From Lewinella sp050633125 (GTDB lineage Bacteria > Bacteroidota > Bacteroidia > Chitinophagales > Saprospiraceae): a stretch of 64,000 nt of DNA. Where the stretch lies: contig NZ_JBOEFX010000102.1 of assembly GCF_050633125.1 (NCBI RefSeq), positions 59,822 through 123,821 of the forward strand, read 5' to 3'. The position numbers and the translations under genes were made by a program. Under the pieces are notes generated by a model, which was given only the letters and a program-made list of their open reading frames with translations, had not been told where the DNA came from and ran no database searches. Shown piece by piece: positions 62,054 through 64,000 of the stretch. How positions within the stretch are numbered: position 1 is the stretch's first letter; each line of letters opens with the position of its first letter.

Positions 62054-63879
62054 TGGAGAATCCTTTGGTAAAAAAATATTGCATGTTAGACTCGAGGTCA
62101 AAATGGATTTCCGGTTTCCAACTCCCGGTTTCCGGCTTTGCTAAGCATACTTTTTGCTTACTGGGATTACTACTACTATTGGTAAACAGCAACGTTGCAA
62201 ATGCCCAAACCGGCGAGGTCACATTTACTGCTTACGCCGATGCCAAGGAGGTTTTGCTCAATAGCTATTTTGAATTGACTTATACCCTCAAGAACGGGGA
62301 GGGCTTAAATTTCACACCTCCTAGTTTTCGAGACTTCACTGTTCTTTCTGGCCCCAACCAAGGGTTCAAAACGACCATTGTCAATGGACGGATGTCGCAA
62401 GAAAACACCATCAGCTATCGCTTGCAGCCTAAAAAAACCGGAAGATTAACCATTGCTCCTGCAAAGATCACTGTCAAAAATGCTACCCTTGAATCCCCCT
62501 CTATCCAGGTGACGGTAGTAAAAGGAAAAGCAAATGCAGACGATGGCACAGCAGAAGTATTTCTTACCGCTCGCCTTGAACAACAAGAAGCCTTTTTGGG
62601 ACAGCAACTTGTACTCGATTACATACTTTCTGCTCGTGTTGACCCTCAGGGGTTAAGTGCTGTCAGTGAATCGGATTATGAGGGCTTTTTTGCACGCGAA
62701 ATCCATCAATACGATACTAGAGGGATGCGGGAACTCGTCAATGGCGTACAATACAACTCGCGCATCCTTAAACGGATCGTGCTATACCCTCAGCAAACAG
62801 GCAACCTTACCATAGATCCACTATCCATCATTGTAGGCATCCCTATTCCTGGACAACGAAGCCAAGGTTTCTTTTCCAGGCCGGAGCTACGACGCGTATC
62901 TATTTCCTCAGAGCCTATCACTTTACAGGTAAAACCATTGCCTAGCCCGCGCCCTGAAAACTTCAGTGATATCACCGGAAACTTCGAACTCAGGGCCGGA
63001 CTAACCCGCGCAACAATAACGACCGACGATGCCGTGAGTCTCCAACTCGTCGTAGAAGGTACTGGTGACCTGAAAAGAATTCAAGCACCTGATTTGAACC
63101 TACCCACTGAGTTTGAGGTGTATGACCCCAAAGTGCTGGAAGAAGAATATATTGATTTACCCAGCCAGATCAAAGGGCGTAAAATTTTCGAATACTTGTT
63201 GGTTCCTAAAATGCCTGGTAATTATACGTTCCAGCCCCAAGTGGTGGTCTTCAACCCAGATAGCCTGGCTTACCAAACGCTCACGGTAACTCCAATGAAT
63301 CTAAAGGTGAAAGCCGGCAGCGGAGAAAAAAAATCAGGCCTAGTAGCGGAGGCAGAACAAAATCAGGGGCTTTACCCAGCCAAAGCAGGCGCTCAACTTT
63401 CACCAAAAGAAACTACTTTTTTTGGCACTTCTTTGTTTTGGATACTCTTTCTACTGCCCATTCTTGCTAGTGGTGGACTGCTCATTTACCAGCGTATCCA
63501 GGCAGCTAAACCGATGATTGACCCTATTTTGCGCAAGCAGCAACTTGCCCGAGAGCAAGCCCTCAAGAGACTGGAAGTCGCCGAACAGCATCGCCTCAAA
63601 GAAGATGCTCGCGCCTTCTACACCGAAGTCGAACGATCATTGCTAGGCTATGTGGGGGACAAACTCCAAATTCCCCGTGCCGATATGACCAAAGCCAATG
63701 TACAAGCGAAACTGGAAGAATTAGGCGCTAATTCCGACCAACAGCGTTCCTTCCAGGGGCTCATCACTAATTGTGAAATGGCACTCTATGCTGGTAAAGA
63801 CAATGCTAGTGCGATGGAGGAAATCTACGGCCAAGCAGTGAGCTTGCTGTCAGAAATGGAGGAGGTTTTGGGCAGGTAG
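62053..63879 (+). CDS. batD: BatD (oxygen-tolerance family) membrane protein
   Basis: This 608-residue protein has an N-terminal hydrophobic segment (about 33-50, ending NVANAQ) preceded by an odd 30-residue polar stretch. A Met at residue 11 is an alternative start, but TAATG coupling favours residue 1. About four beta-sandwich domains follow (51-155, 158-300, 305-410 and a short fourth; motif 'LTARLEQQEAFLGQQLVLDYILSARV'). One membrane span lies at about 462-480, and a cytoplasmic helical tail ends the chain. BatD probably holds the VWA proteins from the periplasmic side. BatE would be expected next but lies outside the window. Confidence 0.93.
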   Translation: MENPLVKKYCMLDSRSKWISGFQLPVSGFAKHTFCLLGLLLLLVNSNVANAQTGEVTFTAYADAKEVLLNSYFELTYTLKNGEGLNFTPPSFRDFTVLSGPNQGFKTTIVNGRMSQENTISYRLQPKKTGRLTIAPAKITVKNATLESPSIQVTVVKGKANADDGTAEVFLTARLEQQEAFLGQQLVLDYILSARVDPQGLSAVSESDYEGFFAREIHQYDTRGMRELVNGVQYNSRILKRIVLYPQQTGNLTIDPLSIIVGIPIPGQRSQGFFSRPELRRVSISSEPITLQVKPLPSPRPENFSDITGNFELRAGLTRATITTDDAVSLQLVVEGTGDLKRIQAPDLNLPTEFEVYDPKVLEEEYIDLPSQIKGRKIFEYLLVPKMPGNYTFQPQVVVFNPDSLAYQTLTVTPMNLKVKAGSGEKKSGLVAEAEQNQGLYPAKAGAQLSPKETTFFGTSLFWILFLLPILASGGLLIYQRIQAAKPMIDPILRKQQLAREQALKRLEVAEQHRLKEDARAFYTEVERSLLGYVGDKLQIPRADMTKANVQAKLEELGANSDQQRSFQGLITNCEMALYAGKDNASAMEEIYGQAVSLLSEMEEVLGR

Positions 63880-63932
63880 TCTACCTTGGAGCTAAATGAA
63901 ATCGTTTGGGTTTGAATGCTTAAGACGTGGCT

Positions 63933-63985
63933 TGGACTTCAGTCCGAGCGGGGGGATGGCATGATTTTGGCCGGACTGAAGTCCA
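63933..63985. repeat. Inverted repeat after batD
   Basis: TGGACTTCAGTCCG (63933-63946) and CGGACTGAAGTCCA (63972-63985) are perfect complements around a 25-base G-rich loop. It looks like a REP/dispersed element. No T-run follows within the window. Confidence 0.75.
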
Positions 63986-64000
63986 GCCTACGCTTTTCCA

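Overview
The window comes from a member of the Bacteroidota, most like the Saprospiria (Lewinella and relatives). This is inferred from family content. Several secreted proteins end in type IX secretion (T9SS) sorting domains, both the short type A form (FPNP...) and the gliding-motility type B form (VPNAFSPN..DG.ND). There is a Bat (batA-batD) aerotolerance operon, a DUF3127 protein, and an ABC permease fused to an M1 peptidase. Many genes are preceded by the Bacteroidota -7 promoter element TAnnTTTG. Two runs of 'nn' show that the sequence is a draft scaffold.

Layout. 1-4.1 kb: two secreted T9SS proteins whose last ~70 codons and 3' flanks are near-identical copies. 4.1-8.6 kb: an ABC exporter-like pair (permease/M1 fusion plus ATPase). 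8.9-11.8 kb: uvrA. 11.9-13.2 kb: two tiny membrane ORFs and a secreted protein. 13.3-20.2 kb, minus strand: a Rossmann protein, a DUF5682 protein overlapping a CBS protein, a TM2-TPR-SHOCT protein and an SLC12-like transporter. 20.3-26.4 kb: a flavin monooxygenase, a GH25 lipoprotein, a class III aminotransferase and aspS. 26.5-30.3 kb, minus strand: a cytochrome P450 remnant, a nitrilase-family amidase, rplY, prs and an RluB-type pseudouridine synthase. 30.5-33.1 kb: two T9SS cargo proteins. 33.2-36.6 kb: mfd, interrupted by assembly gaps.

36.7-40.4 kb is a minus-strand operon for molybdenum cofactor synthesis. In transcription order it reads DUF3127 OB-fold protein, moaA, Uma2-family protein, moaC, MobA-like protein. 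Next comes a 2166-residue T9SS protein, divergent from mnmG. 49.5-55.2 kb holds an S41 peptidase, a DUF2306 membrane protein, a TetR-lipoprotein-cupin-SDR cassette and a secreted protein of unknown function.

55.5-63.9 kb is the Bat operon: moxR ATPase, DUF58 protein, a DUF4381-like membrane protein, batA, batB, batC, a short BatD-domain protein and full batD. It has a well-formed promoter and a 20-bp perfect inverted repeat between batB and batC.

I found no tRNA, rRNA, CRISPR array, insertion sequence or prophage. Most of the window is core metabolism and housekeeping. The points most worth following are the P450 remnant, the 3'-end duplication, the unusual composition of the cofactor operon, the DUF5682-CBS pair, the TetR cassette and the Bat operon details. 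None of these proves a new system.
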